The notes below the pieces were generated by a model that saw only the letters and a program-made list of their open reading frames with translations, had not been told where the DNA came from and did no database searches. The position numbers and the translations under genes were made by a program. Positions 52,209 to 62,868 of a stretch of DNA of 64,000 nucleotides are shown piece by piece (the stretch's first letter is position 1; every line of letters begins with the position of its first letter). Source of the DNA: Sugiyamaella lignohabitans (Eukaryota; Ascomycota; Dipodascomycetes; Dipodascales; Trichomonascaceae). The stretch lies in the NCBI RefSeq assembly GCF_001640025.1, contig NC_031674.1, positions 310,001-374,000 on the forward strand, given 5' to 3'.

Positions 52209-54690
52209 CAGGTTCGTGAAGTTGCATCACAGGACTTTTGTGGCCAGTTACCCTGCCGGGGGGAGGGACGTGCCTCCGGCGGCTGGGGCTCCGCCCCAGA
52301 CCCTGGTTGCTCCTCTCGCTTCGCTCGAGTCGGGCGTCGAGGTTCCCATTTTAATTTTTTCGGTTTACAAATGAAAAAAAGACAGGGTCCAAGCCGGGGC
52401 CGGGACCCCCAAGCTCGACTCGAGCGAAGCGAGAGGAGCAACCAGGGTCTGGGGCGGAGCCCCAGCCGCCGGAGGCACACCCCGGCCCCAACACCGACCC
52501 CTCCAGGAGACCCCGGCGACACAGAGAATGGAGGAGCGGACCCCAGGAGAGAGGTCTCGATGCGGAGGGCCGAATGGGGTAAATCAATAATACAGATTCC
52601 CGATTTATGCCTATCAGATGTATAAATGCGATGGCAGGATCTGCCTTGCGGCCTGCTGCTCGCATATGCTGTGTGCTTATTTGAGGTGCTTATTTTTCGC
52701 GAGCCGGTGCCGGTCGGTCGGAGAATTAGCTTGTTTCGTGGAAATGAGAGAGCGTGTGTGAACGTTATCTGATTCGGGTGTCAGCGAGATTACTTCACGT
52801 ATGTACTGAGTTTATCGGGTATATTGAGTTGTGAGTGTGAAAAGAAATTTATTGAACAGTGAGTGTGGGTTGAGTGAGAGAGTGACACGAGGCGAGACAC
52901 GAGGCGAGCAACGTCAGAATTATTACAAGTGCAGTTGAGTTGGATGGGGTGGAGAGGGCAGAGTAATAGCGGTGGCTCGGCGAAGTCGCCTCATCGGTGC
53001 ATGCCAGAAGTCTTGGTCGGGTTCTAGTGGGCGTGACATACTGGCAATGTCTCGAATGGAGGAGCGTAAAGCGAGAAATATGAAATTAATTGCTCGGATA
53101 TTAAATGCATGGGCAGCATGTAGGTACTATCTGTAGGCACGATGCTGCGGTTTCCCGGTGGTTGGCTATGCAACGTCATAATTTTGCGACACTCAGTTGC
53201 AGCAGTGATCCCCCCTGAGTTTGTTTCTATAGCCCATGGAATCTATAGAAGAGGTCATTTGCATACTCGATTTAACCAGGTGGTGAGGTTTGCACCCATT
53301 TACGCTAGATCTAATTTGAGGGCTGTCATAGATCGGTCGATCTATAGATCTAGAACAAGGTTTGAGCGTCCGCCAGATTATATCGTGACGCATTTCTGGT
53401 CCGTCCGAAGGATCCAAGTTTGCTGATCGACTCGGTTTCTTGGACACTCGACGCCCAAGTTCGGCTTATACGGTGGTCGAGGCGTGAGTTTACTAAATCT
53501 GCAGTAATGCGTCCTACGATTCGACTGTTGCTCGATATTTCGTTGGTGCTGGATGACCGCTGTTCTATTTCCAAACGACCTTTATTTTAATTGTGATACT
53601 CGAAATATCCACTACAAACTTAATATGTTAATACCACTAATTATAAAATGTTATCAGCTATGTCACTAATAAAAAGTGGTCCTCGGTGAGGCATCTATTT
53701 CCGTTTAGCGTGGACAATGGATCGATCGGCCATTGATGCACGTCATATGTACACAAGTCTATTTGGCAAGGATACTCACGATATTTCCTGATAGACTTAC
53801 ATGCCTCATGCTTCCTGCTGACAATTCATGCCACTATACAAACGCATCTATAATGCCACAAATCCTGTCAAAAATGCGGTTTTCCTGTTATTAAACTAAT
53901 ATCTTGTACTATAGACCAACGCGTTAATGGCGATATTCTCTTGGAAATAAAAAACAAAGGGAATACACGTCTCATCATCGTGTTGATGCTGGGAAATCAA
54001 CTGACCACGCCTGCTGATGATAAGTTTATATCGGGTCGAGATCTCGAAGGTAACTAGCCCGAAACGAGCAAGTTATCGCACCCCTATGCACAGTCAAATG
54101 TCAATCCAGACGCCAACTTAAACAGCAACTTGACTGGCTATTAACAAATACTGGCTGACGCCTCATCTCGTTTACCATGACAAATCTCTAAACTGACAGA
54201 CCACGCTTCAAATTAAGTAAAAATGCCAATCGTATGGGGCAATCGTAATGTGTCTTAGATGCCAGGCAGTCTGGCCGACCCGCTGCTTCTACAGACTCTA
54301 GCTTCGCAGATCCTAATTAAAGCGCATCATACTGTACATATATCTGCATGTACGACCAGTCTCCGGAAACGTCTAAATTCGCATCCTGCTCATTATAAAT
54401 ACTATCCCATGCCGCTTGATCCACTTTTCCTGTAATCCTGTAACATCCAGTTTATTATTTGCCATCTGCCAGTTATTGCTGACCCTATCTCGTCGTTTTA
54501 TCCACCTTTCAACTGTAATATCGTGCCTCAAACTCCAGACATCTAATTATAAAAGGCCCATACTTGCAGCTGTTTGTTTCGTTTTTAATAGTTCCAATCC
54601 TGAACAAAAGATAAAAGAACCCTCAATTCTGTTTCTTCTTCCACTTATTATTGAAACACAGTTTAATTTAATCACACTCACTCAATCGAC
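52209..54690. other. Divergent intergenic region LYR-like gene / 113-aa gene
   Basis: 2.5 kb. GC repeat pair at 52272-52476; a 12-bp direct repeat GACACGAGGCGA twice at 52884-52907; the remainder is AT-rich. An ATAAATA box at about 54396 could serve the 113-aa gene. No supported gene; a 94-codon ORF (53142-53426) shows no family features. Confidence 0.5.
52272..52476. repeat. GC double-hairpin repeat, head-to-head pair with long centre
   Basis: Both arms version a and nearly perfect. The centre is longest here (about 83 nt) and includes ATTTTAATTTTTTCGG-type AT-rich sequence, so the arms can be separated. Confidence 0.95.
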
Positions 54691-55032
54691 ATGGCACCCA
54701 AACCGCTGTATCGACTGGAAGAGGCAATGATGGTGCTGGTGGAGATCGCATCCAAGATCTCGCAGGAAGAGCTCGACGAGTATGTGGCTCTATACTGCCA
54801 TGGAAGATTCGGCAACTACGACGATTCGGCCGACATCGAGCCCCAAGTGATCCATGGCGCCTACCGCTACGGCCTCCCCCCGGTACGACCTCGAGCCTTC
54901 CAGCTCTGGAAGAGCATCTACCGCCGAGCAAACGACTCTGCCTACGAGTTTGTCATCAAAATACAGACCGAGGAGCGTCGCATTTTCGGGTCTAACGACC
55001 TCTACCACATGATCAAGCTCCAGCGAACCTAA
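54691..55032 (+). CDS. Hypothetical 113-residue protein
   Basis: I do not recognise this protein. It is helix-rich and soluble: an N-terminal Leu/Ile/Glu amphipathic stretch (YRLEEAMMVLVEIASKIS), a Tyr/Asp-rich middle and a basic C-terminal half (PVRPRAFQLWKSIYRRAND, then IQTEERRIF). No membrane segment, signal peptide or metal motif. Support for coding: a clean ATG after an AT-rich, CT-rich promoter-like region, codon third positions almost all G or C unlike flanking DNA, and spacing to the convergent GMH1 similar to other gene pairs here. It could be a small subunit of a larger complex. Confidence 0.7.
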   Translation: MAPKPLYRLEEAMMVLVEIASKISQEELDEYVALYCHGRFGNYDDSADIEPQVIHGAYRYGLPPVRPRAFQLWKSIYRRANDSAYEFVIKIQTEERRIFGSNDLYHMIKLQRT

Positions 55033-55169
55033 CCGACCCTCCTACTGCCGCAGCCGGCCCCGCTATTGCATGCCTCAACCACTATTTATTATTGCTGACA
55101 CGACTTACGACTATTGCATCTCTCTGCTTTTTATACTAAAAGAACTGCTATTTACTTTCACCGGGGTCT

Positions 55170-55351
55170 GCCTCCGGCGGCTGGGGCCCCGCCCCAGACC
55201 CTGGTTGCTCCTCTCGCTTCGCTCGACTCGGGCGTGGGGTGTCCAGAAACGTTTTTGGCGACCTCTGAGACAGTACCCGGACCCCACGCCCGACTCGAGC
55301 GAAGCGAGAGGAGCAGCCAGGGTCTGGGGCGGAGCCCCAGCCGCCGGAGGC
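55170..55351. repeat. GC double-hairpin repeat, head-to-head pair
   Basis: Both arms version a; left hairpin I loop is CCC. Symmetry extends outside the arms (CCGGGGTCT on the left, AGACCCC on the right). Lies between convergent stops. Confidence 0.95.
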
Positions 55352-55412
55352 AGACCCCAGTCGGGTGTACAATGCGATTATTTTGATTATTTTACATGGA
55401 CTCGGAGTCGGG

Positions 55413-56336
55413 TTAGCCGAAGTAGAGGGCCACCATGGTCTGGACGATGGAGAAGCCGAACAGGCTGATGACGTACAGAATGCACAGCACGGGGATGGGG
55501 AACAGGAGCAGCTCCGTGTGCTCGAGGAACGGCATGTTCGAGTAGCCCAAAAATGTGATGACAAAGTAGTACGATAGGGCCACCAGGTACAGGGTGTTGC
55601 CCAGGAACAGTGACGCCCAGTTTGACCGGTTCAGAATTGGCAGCAGCACAAACTGGATGATATATAGGAACAGCCAGATGAGCAGAAATGAGTTACAGTG
55701 AACATCAAAACAGTAGGCCCATTCCAGCTCGCCGTCTCCTCCTATCGACATGGCCATGACTCCACGAGTCGTCGTTCGTCGTTGTTTTAGAAATCTGTTG
55801 GCAAACAGCCAGCCTATAGTGGCTACTACAACACCGGTAGCAAGAAAATCAACTACAACCATGTAAATCATGAGTTTCATTATCGATCCAATGCCTGGAG
55901 AGTACGCCAGACCCCATGCTATGGCTGACAGCCCCAGGAAGAACGATAGTAGAATAATAAACGATGGGTCATCTCGTGCCCAGGTGTTTTTGGTTTGTTT
56001 ATGGTAGTAAAGTGATTTGTACACTTTTCGAGGTGCGATTATCAAGTAAAGAATCTCCCAGATGGCCGTCTCGAAATCTAATGTTGGTGGTCTCAGCAGT
56101 CGTCGTATCACCCGAGGGATCTTTAATCCACCTAGCCCTCTCCCTGAACTGCTGGTACTACCTGACGAGCTGCCTCCAAACCCTCTTCCCCCGCTAGCGA
56201 GTCCCGAACTAGGAATTCCAGCAGTCCGCGCCTGGAAATATGAATTGCGAGTGTCATGCGTGCTTCGACTATTAGCCAAATCTGACGATGCCAGTGGAAG
56301 CAGATTCGGTGACGATGTGTTTGATCTCCTAGCCAT
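55413..56336 (-). CDS. GMH1: Gmh1/UNC-50 family Golgi membrane protein
   Basis: 307-residue protein of the UNC-50 family; yeast Gmh1 is an inner-Golgi membrane protein genetically linked to the Arf GEF Gea1/2. The N-terminal about 75 residues are Ser/Gly-rich and disordered. The family start TLDFETAIWEILYLIIAPRK (about 90-109) is followed by the YYHKQTKNTWARDDPSF signature and five to six membrane helices. Conserved EWAYCFDVHCNSF (about 210-222) contains the family's Cys/His residues. Ends ALYFG. Third-position GC is much higher at the 3' end (near the palindrome) than at the 5' end. Confidence 0.95.
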   Translation of the reverse strand: MARRSNTSSPNLLPLASSDLANSRSTHDTRNSYFQARTAGIPSSGLASGGRGFGGSSSGSTSSSGRGLGGLKIPRVIRRLLRPPTLDFETAIWEILYLIIAPRKVYKSLYYHKQTKNTWARDDPSFIILLSFFLGLSAIAWGLAYSPGIGSIMKLMIYMVVVDFLATGVVVATIGWLFANRFLKQRRTTTRGVMAMSIGGDGELEWAYCFDVHCNSFLLIWLFLYIIQFVLLPILNRSNWASLFLGNTLYLVALSYYFVITFLGYSNMPFLEHTELLLFPIPVLCILYVISLFGFSIVQTMVALYFG

Positions 56337-57020
56337 TCTTGTAACTACACTGTCTGTGCTGGTCTTCCTCGTGCAAATCTAATTGCAAATGCTAAAATAG
56401 TGAACGTATTCCACTGAACTGGATGTTCGAATATTGCTCCGTTCTTCACTGCAACTGCAACTGTGGCGGTGGAGGCTGTCTATACCGGATTGATTGCTAA
56501 AATGCAACTGAAAAAATGCGTCCATGCACCAGCTAAAAGAGTCTAAATCGAGTTCTGAAGTCAGATCTATCTGTATTTGTTCTGCTATGAACCAATTGCA
56601 ACTTTCTCTGGTCAGTCTCTATTCCATGTTCACAACCTGTTTCATATGTGCGGTTAGCTGTTCTTAGGTCTGCTGGGTAGGGGCGCGCGGCTGTGCAGCG
56701 GGGCCGGGGACAGCCTCCGGCGGCTGGGGCTCCGCCCCAGACCCTGGTTGCTCCTGCTTCGCAGGAGTTGGCTGGTACCCTCGACGAAACCGACTCGAGC
56801 GCAGCGAGAGGAGCTGCGGGGTCTGGGGCGGAGCCCCAGCCGCCGGAGGCTCAGGCCCCCTTAGACCCTGCATGGCTCGTGACGTACGGCATGCAGCCGA
56901 CGTGCATGCGGTTATAAGTTCACGAAGTCCTAGTGTAAATGCGACATAAAGGTTGTCTGTGGTATTCATGGGTGCGTGTGAAATGGTTTTGGGTTTGCGT
57001 TATTGCTGATTATAGCTAAT
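56337..57020. other. Divergent promoter region GMH1 / inositol transporter
   Basis: About 680 bp, with a GC repeat pair in the middle (56713-56850). No gene or other motif supported. The transporter frame opens upstream of its first ATG but only with TTG/CTG codons. Confidence 0.6.
56713..56850. repeat. GC double-hairpin repeat, head-to-head pair
   Basis: Left arm hairpin II is perfect version b; right arm is version a with loop TGC and GCTGCGGGG instead of GCAACCAGG. Mixed arms. Confidence 0.95.
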
Positions 57021-58586
57021 ATGAGCAGTGTGGAAAGTACGTCTCTTTTGCGTGGTGAGGAGGAGGATGTGTCCGGATCGGTGCCGGTGTCGGCGGTGTC
57101 GTCCGTGCCGGAGATCTTATCTGATGTAGATAAAGAGGTTGACGGCGTCAATCTGTATATGTTGCTGTGTATTGTATGTGCATGTGTTGGTGGTTTGATG
57201 TTTGGTTATGACACAGGATGCATTTCTCAGGTTATAGAACTGCTATCAGATGATTTAGGTCACTATTTGGTGGCTTGGGAGTTAGAGCTTATTACATCCT
57301 CGACCTCTTTGTTCGCTTTAATGGGTTCTATTTTTGCAGGTATTTCTGCTGACAGATATGGCAGAAAAGTACTGATAGCGGTTTCTTGTGTTGTTTTTAT
57401 ATTGGCAGCTCTGGTTATGGCCCTATCGATGTCACTCGCCTGGCTTGTACTGGGGAGATCGTTAGTTGGTCTGGCTGTGGGTGTCGCTTCTACAATTGTT
57501 TCTGTTTATATTGCAGAGATATCACCACCTCGGTACCGTGGACGGTTGGTGGCATTGAATTCTGTATCCACTACAGGTGGTCAGGTACTTGCGTACCTCT
57601 CTGGAGTGGCATTTCATAAGACCACCAATGGATGGAGGTATATAGTAGGTCTATCAGGAATCCCTCCACTGTTGTTTTTATTAGTAATGACTGCGGTGCC
57701 AGAATCACCTCGTTTTTTGTTTATGAATGGACGAGTTGACGAAGCCAAGCAAGTGCTGTTGAAGCTTGATCCGAGGGTCGATGTGGCTCAGGTAGAAGAA
57801 ATGGTTCGTCAAGATCTCAGCTATAAAGACGCTAATAATGGAGTTGATGATTCTTCTCTTGCTAGACTTTTCTCAGTGCCTGCTAATTTTAGAGCCTTGG
57901 TAGTGGGATGCGGATTAATGGCTGCCCAACAATTGTGCTGCTTCAACGGGTTCATGTACTTTTCAGTGAGTCTGTTTGCCATGGCAGGGTTTGATAACCC
58001 TTTTGCTGTGAGCCTAGTGGTATCAATCACTAATTTCGTGTTTACATGGGGAGCTGTGAAGTACATTGATAAAGTGGGTCGTCGAGCCATTCTTCTTAGA
58101 AGCGTCTGGATAATGGTAGTAGCCTTAATAGTAGTGGCGTTTGCATTCACCACTATTGACCCCAGTGCTATCAAGAATGCCACTAATAACGACTCTGGCA
58201 AGCCAGGTTCTGACAGTGAACCTGATGGAATGAAGATTCTCACTGTGGCTGCTACAATTGTCTTTGTAGCATCCTACGCCATCGGTCTAGGAAACATTCC
58301 CTGGCAAGCCATAGAGTTCCTGCCACTAGACGTTAGATCGCTAGGATCGATGTTTATCACGTCCACGAACTGGACCTTCAACACACTCGTATCAGCGTCG
58401 TTCCTCCATCTGCTCAAATGGCTCACTGGCACTGGCACTTTTCTCCTGTACGCGTTCTTCACGCTCCTGGCGTACATCGGTATCTACCTCTACTACCCCG
58501 AAGTGGCAGGATTGCCTCTAGAAAAGGTCAACGACATCTTCAAACAGGGCTGGAGGGGTCTCGGCAAACGGGGAGTTGTACTATAA
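57021..58586 (+). CDS. Sugar-porter MFS, Itr1-like myo-inositol transporter
   Basis: Plasma-membrane proton symporter with 12 helices, 521 residues from ATG 57021. Motifs of the sugar-porter family: GYDTGCISQ in helix 1, ADRYGRK after helix 2, GLAVGVAS in helix 4, PESPRFLF before the central loop, and KVGRR after helix 8. QQLCCFNGFMYFS in helix 7 and the C-terminal YYPEVAGLPLEKV are closer to inositol carriers (Itr1/Itr2) than to hexose carriers; substrate remains an inference. The loop between helices 9 and 10 (NNDSGKPGSDSEPDG) is polar and short. The last about 60 codons are GC-ending. The stop is 17 nt from a GC palindrome. Confidence 0.88.
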   Translation: MSSVESTSLLRGEEEDVSGSVPVSAVSSVPEILSDVDKEVDGVNLYMLLCIVCACVGGLMFGYDTGCISQVIELLSDDLGHYLVAWELELITSSTSLFALMGSIFAGISADRYGRKVLIAVSCVVFILAALVMALSMSLAWLVLGRSLVGLAVGVASTIVSVYIAEISPPRYRGRLVALNSVSTTGGQVLAYLSGVAFHKTTNGWRYIVGLSGIPPLLFLLVMTAVPESPRFLFMNGRVDEAKQVLLKLDPRVDVAQVEEMVRQDLSYKDANNGVDDSSLARLFSVPANFRALVVGCGLMAAQQLCCFNGFMYFSVSLFAMAGFDNPFAVSLVVSITNFVFTWGAVKYIDKVGRRAILLRSVWIMVVALIVVAFAFTTIDPSAIKNATNNDSGKPGSDSEPDGMKILTVAATIVFVASYAIGLGNIPWQAIEFLPLDVRSLGSMFITSTNWTFNTLVSASFLHLLKWLTGTGTFLLYAFFTLLAYIGIYLYYPEVAGLPLEKVNDIFKQGWRGLGKRGVVL

Positions 58587-58602
58587 CCCCCTGGGGTCTG
58601 GT

Positions 58603-58739
58603 GCCTCCGGCGGCTGGGGCTCCGCCCCAGACCCTGGTTGCTCCTCTCGCTGCGCTCGAGTCGTTTCGTGGAGGTCCCCGCCAACTCCTGCGAAGCAGGA
58701 GCAACCAGGGTCTGGGGCGGAGCCCCAGCCGCCGGAGGC
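58603..58739. repeat. GC double-hairpin repeat, head-to-head pair
   Basis: Left arm version a (loop TGC), right arm perfect version b. It fills most of the 208-nt gap between two convergent stop codons, so it is probably in both 3' UTRs or their termination zones. Confidence 0.96.
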
Positions 58740-58794
58740 AGTCACGGTTGTACAATTTATTTATTTATTTTACATGCATGTGTAATAAATTAAT

Positions 58795-61700
58795 TTACGA
58801 GTTGGCGGGCGGTCGGAAATTGTACTTGTGGCCCTCGCTGTATACTTTGGCGAGGGTAGCATCAAAAGTGCCGTCTCTCAGCAGCTGCTGGTGTTTTTTG
58901 TACAAGTGAAGAGCGGTTCGTGCGTCCTCGATCGAGTCGTGGTTACCAGTCTGGACGTTCTCGTCGAGCAGGTACCAAGCCAGGAATTTCAGCGACAGTT
59001 TGCGTTGTCTCGCCCGTACAAAATAAATGTCCAATGTATCAATGACTTGGTTCGCGGGAACCTGGATGTTGATTGTTCGGAAATCGTTGCTAAGACCGTG
59101 GCCAACAAATGTCACACCGAGCTGTAAAAGGAGCCACAACCGTTTATACGCGGTATGTAGTGATACAAGTCCGCGTTTGGACAGGGCGGGATCTAGGTCT
59201 CCGGGTTCTATTCCTGAGAACTCGGTCAGATAGTCGACAATGGTATCGGTTGTAGCGATATAATCGTCTATGAATGCCACACCTTCTTTGGGCCCTTCTC
59301 CTCTTACTACAGAAACTCGTGCAAGGGAGAGTGACCGAGGCTTCACAATCGACTTGGTACCGTCACTGCGAATCTCTGTTTCTTCGTTTTGCAACATCAC
59401 AAACTCGGCATCAATAGCCACTAGAGTTCCGGGTTTAGGTGCTTCTTCCAACGTCAACAGTTCATACTCGCGTCGTACTTCTTCTCTGTTACCAGCAGTG
59501 AAAAAGTCTTTATACAAGATCGACGTGTCGAGAGTCTGCTTCCAGCTACCATAGTCGAACTCTTTTGGCATCTCGTTAGCTAGCTGGTATACAAGTAGAA
59601 CTGGAGTTTTCCATGCAAGAGAAAAGTCAAGAGCATCTTTTTCAGGAATCTGTTTGACCAAAAAGTCATTAAATAAATACCAAGCCTCGTCGATTTTCAC
59701 TACCGACACCAGATGATGGTCCGAGTGTCCGGGTCGCGAAATCTCAACAACACAACCTAACAACTCGTACTTGTCCTTTCCTACTCTATGGTTGGCTACC
59801 AGTCTTCGTGAGTGGTTGTCTGTAAAGAACTCGGTAGGTGGCCAATGAGGAGAGGCCCATATTTGTCGCGATACACTCGTGTCTGCCTCGGGGAATATAT
59901 TGATATTCACATTGAGTACTTGAGGAAGTTTCGTGGCGGATCTGGTAGTTACAAGTTGTTGATATTTTCTGCACACATCACACCATCCTCGGACTTTGTT
60001 TGTCTTGTCTAGAGACGAGTTTAGAGCTTTGAAGAAGAGAGAGTCGAAATTCGCTGTGTTGGGCCCTGGTCCTGCACTTGAATTGTTGCGGAATCCGTAT
60101 TCAGTTTGAAGGTCTAGTTCGTAAATTGTTGATTTTTTAATGGAATCGGTTCCACAGGATAAACATCTGATTGATGTTGATACTGGAATCCCGGCTACCG
60201 AAGATTCAAATTCGGATGGCAGAGTTGCTAGTGCTGCTGGATTACTATGGACATTCTGAAGTTGATTCTCAACAGAAAGAGTCTGGTACTTTTCGTTTTT
60301 CACTATCTGTTCCATTAAAAAGGTCTTGAATTTCTGAAGAACCAGTCCTGGTTGGTCTAGATTAGGTACCATATCATCAAACACCAGACCAAGTGCAACT
60401 GCCTCGGGAATCGAACTAAGTGCATTCACGAAATTCGCTGTACAACAGTGTTTACCACCAGCTAGGTGAAGCATGTCAAATACGAAACCTAGCTCACTCA
60501 ATAAACTGACTCTTTCTACTGTAGTCGCAACAGCCAGCTTTTTCAACGCAAAGTTGTACATATACTTGGAATATCGATACAGTTGGAGAATTGAGTTACA
60601 GTACGTATTAGCAGCTTGGTTCTCTAAACCAGCATATTGGGTTTTGTTGTAAAAGTCGAAATCAAAGTCGTTGACACCGAACTTGCTGTACTTGATTTCC
60701 AAGCGACGGTACATTTTAGTTATTTTTCTACTCGACGGTGCCTGAGTATTTGTCTTTCCATTTGGTCTTTTGTCGTCATCTCTAACGTCATCATCAAAAA
60801 TAGCGCTTTCATCATCAATTTCCCCGGTCCGTTCCTTTTCACTAATAAATCTTGGTACTGTGATTGACGACCGTCTATTAGAATCGAGTGAAATGTACTT
60901 TTGCGCCATGTTTCGAGGTTCTCGTGTTTTCTTATAACTGCCGTAGCCAACATAATCTACCACTTTCATACCCGCCAAAATGCTTCTATCGATTTTTGGC
61001 GAGGGCATACCTAGCTTGAATACCATATCTTCATTTGACCAAGAAGAAAGCAGTTCTTCTTTGTAATATGGCATTCCGACAGTAGCAAGTGAAACATCGT
61101 CATCTACACCAAAGTGTAGAGGAGGGTCTTGTGAAGTCGGGAAGTCGAGAGGGGCTGAGAATTCACTAAATGATGCGCTGGGATTAACAGTGTTGCTCCA
61201 TAGATGGATATATCCTTCTTCGTCGGTCAAGGACAGGTAATCTCCCGAAGGTGATAGTTCTAAACTGGTCAAGGGAGATGTGATGGCTGCTTGATGAATA
61301 AATACACTTGTTGGATTAGCCGAATCAGCGAATTGCAACTGTCCACTTTGAGAGGCGATGATACAACAAGTCGACATTTTAGGATGGATCTTTATATAAG
61401 CAGCACCAGCAGGAAATGGGATTGGGGGTAATGGTTTCATAGCCCTGAGATCATAACAATTGACCAGTGGATCCGGAACATATCCCTGTTTTCGAAGACT
61501 GGTTCCACATGTCATAATAATATGTTGTCTACAATCCAAATCGCTAATGGGTCCAGAATGTGAATTGAACGTCTTTACAACCTGTAAACTATTCGGATCC
61601 ACCACATCCACCGAGCCAGATGCTAAACCAAGTGCTATGGCTTGGCTATCTCGTTTCATTTTCGTAACATTCGACAGCATTTTATTGGCAGTTGATCTCT

Positions 61701-62206
61701 TGACTTTCGAAACAACCGAACCTCTATCAAGATTGACTCGAATCAGCTCTTTCTGGCTACCAGCTACAATCACCTCGGAAGTTCCTCTTGCACCATATGC
61801 AAAACATGCCGAACCTTTAAGACACTCGTCAATAATAGTCTGCTTTCCAAGACCACGGCGATGGTGGAACCGGATAGACTGGCTACTGAGTGAAAGGATT
61901 CCCCTATCATTTGTAAGAAGATCAGTCACTGGAGCATTGTGAGCTTTAAACCGAGTATATCTTCCTAGACCAGTTCCATAGTATGAAGCTACATGACCTT
62001 TATTATCACCGGTCCAAAGCGCGTCGTAGCCATTGTCAAAAACAATTGACGAAACCGTGGTCTTAGATTTCGGCACCGGACTAGGTTGAGATAAAACTGC
62101 GTTAGAAACGCGAGTTGTCTACACCTGTGTTAGATACGATACGCGCTTGAAATCAACGCTAGCCGCAATTACCAATCGAATAACCTACCTCTCGCCAGCC
62201 ATCCAT
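58795..62206 (-). CDS. PAN2: PAN2, catalytic subunit of the Pan2-Pan3 deadenylase, spliced
   Basis: Trims mRNA poly(A) tails with Pan3 and Pab1. Exon 1 is 62189-62206 (M-D-G-W-R-E only). The donor is GTAGGT and the 70-nt intron (62119-62188) has TCTAAC 10 nt before GTGTAG. Exon 2 is 58795-62118. The join gives 1,113 residues (yeast 1,115) and the typical fungal N-terminus ending SPVPKSKTTVSSIVFD. Domains: WD40-like propeller (to about 430), linker, inactive UCH domain (about 490-860) whose thiol-protease residues are not conserved, and a DEDD exonuclease with AIDAEF, GHGLSNDF and HDSIEDAR, so the four acidic ligands appear present. A CACAG three nt after the branch site could act as a rival acceptor but would bring an immediate stop. 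Confidence 0.95.
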
Positions 62207-62868
62207 AGTAGACTGCTGCCACTGTCGCTTCCACTGCTACTGTTTCTGCTATTGTTATTGCTACTGTTGCTCTATTACTGTGGCTACTACTCTTAAAGAC
62301 GCTCTAGACAATACTATGTTACTGAATTTCGTTGTCTTGACTTTAATTTCTGTCGTAATTATGTCGCGATAGCTCTAATGTCGTTCACCCGGTGAGCCTC
62401 AAAACTGTCAAATCCAAAAGATTATCACAAAGGTATTTTGAAATTCCCTATATCAATATCAAATGCAAACTGTACAATAATCATAGACCCTTATGAAGCA
62501 TAACAATAAAACCGAGTCGAGGATGTTTTGAGCTAGAAGACTCACTCACGTCTCAGCAAGTGCTGCTACTATTGATGCAAGTGCAACTACGACGACGACG
62601 CTGCTGCATTAAGATCTGATTAACATGGAGAGGCTTAATTTCGAGCCGCATGTGAACGAGATACGAGACGACCAGATAACCTATGAACCTGATTTAATTC
62701 TAAAAATTAATTAATTTTGAGCGAAGTTCATTTTCCTGTATTATTTTTTTGGCTGGCTCCATATTCCGACATCGTCCTCCCTACTAGTAAATTATTTTGT
62801 TGTCATTGTATATTACCTCACCAGCTTGATTTCAACTACCTTGCAGCACCCAACCCGTCTGATCTAGC
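62207..62868. other. Divergent intergenic region PAN2 / 126-aa gene
   Basis: About 660 bp. Next to PAN2 lies a CTG/CTA/TTG-rich low-complexity tract (62210-62290; CAG/CAA-rich in the PAN2 direction), likely its leader. No GC repeat and no other gene seen. Confidence 0.6.
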
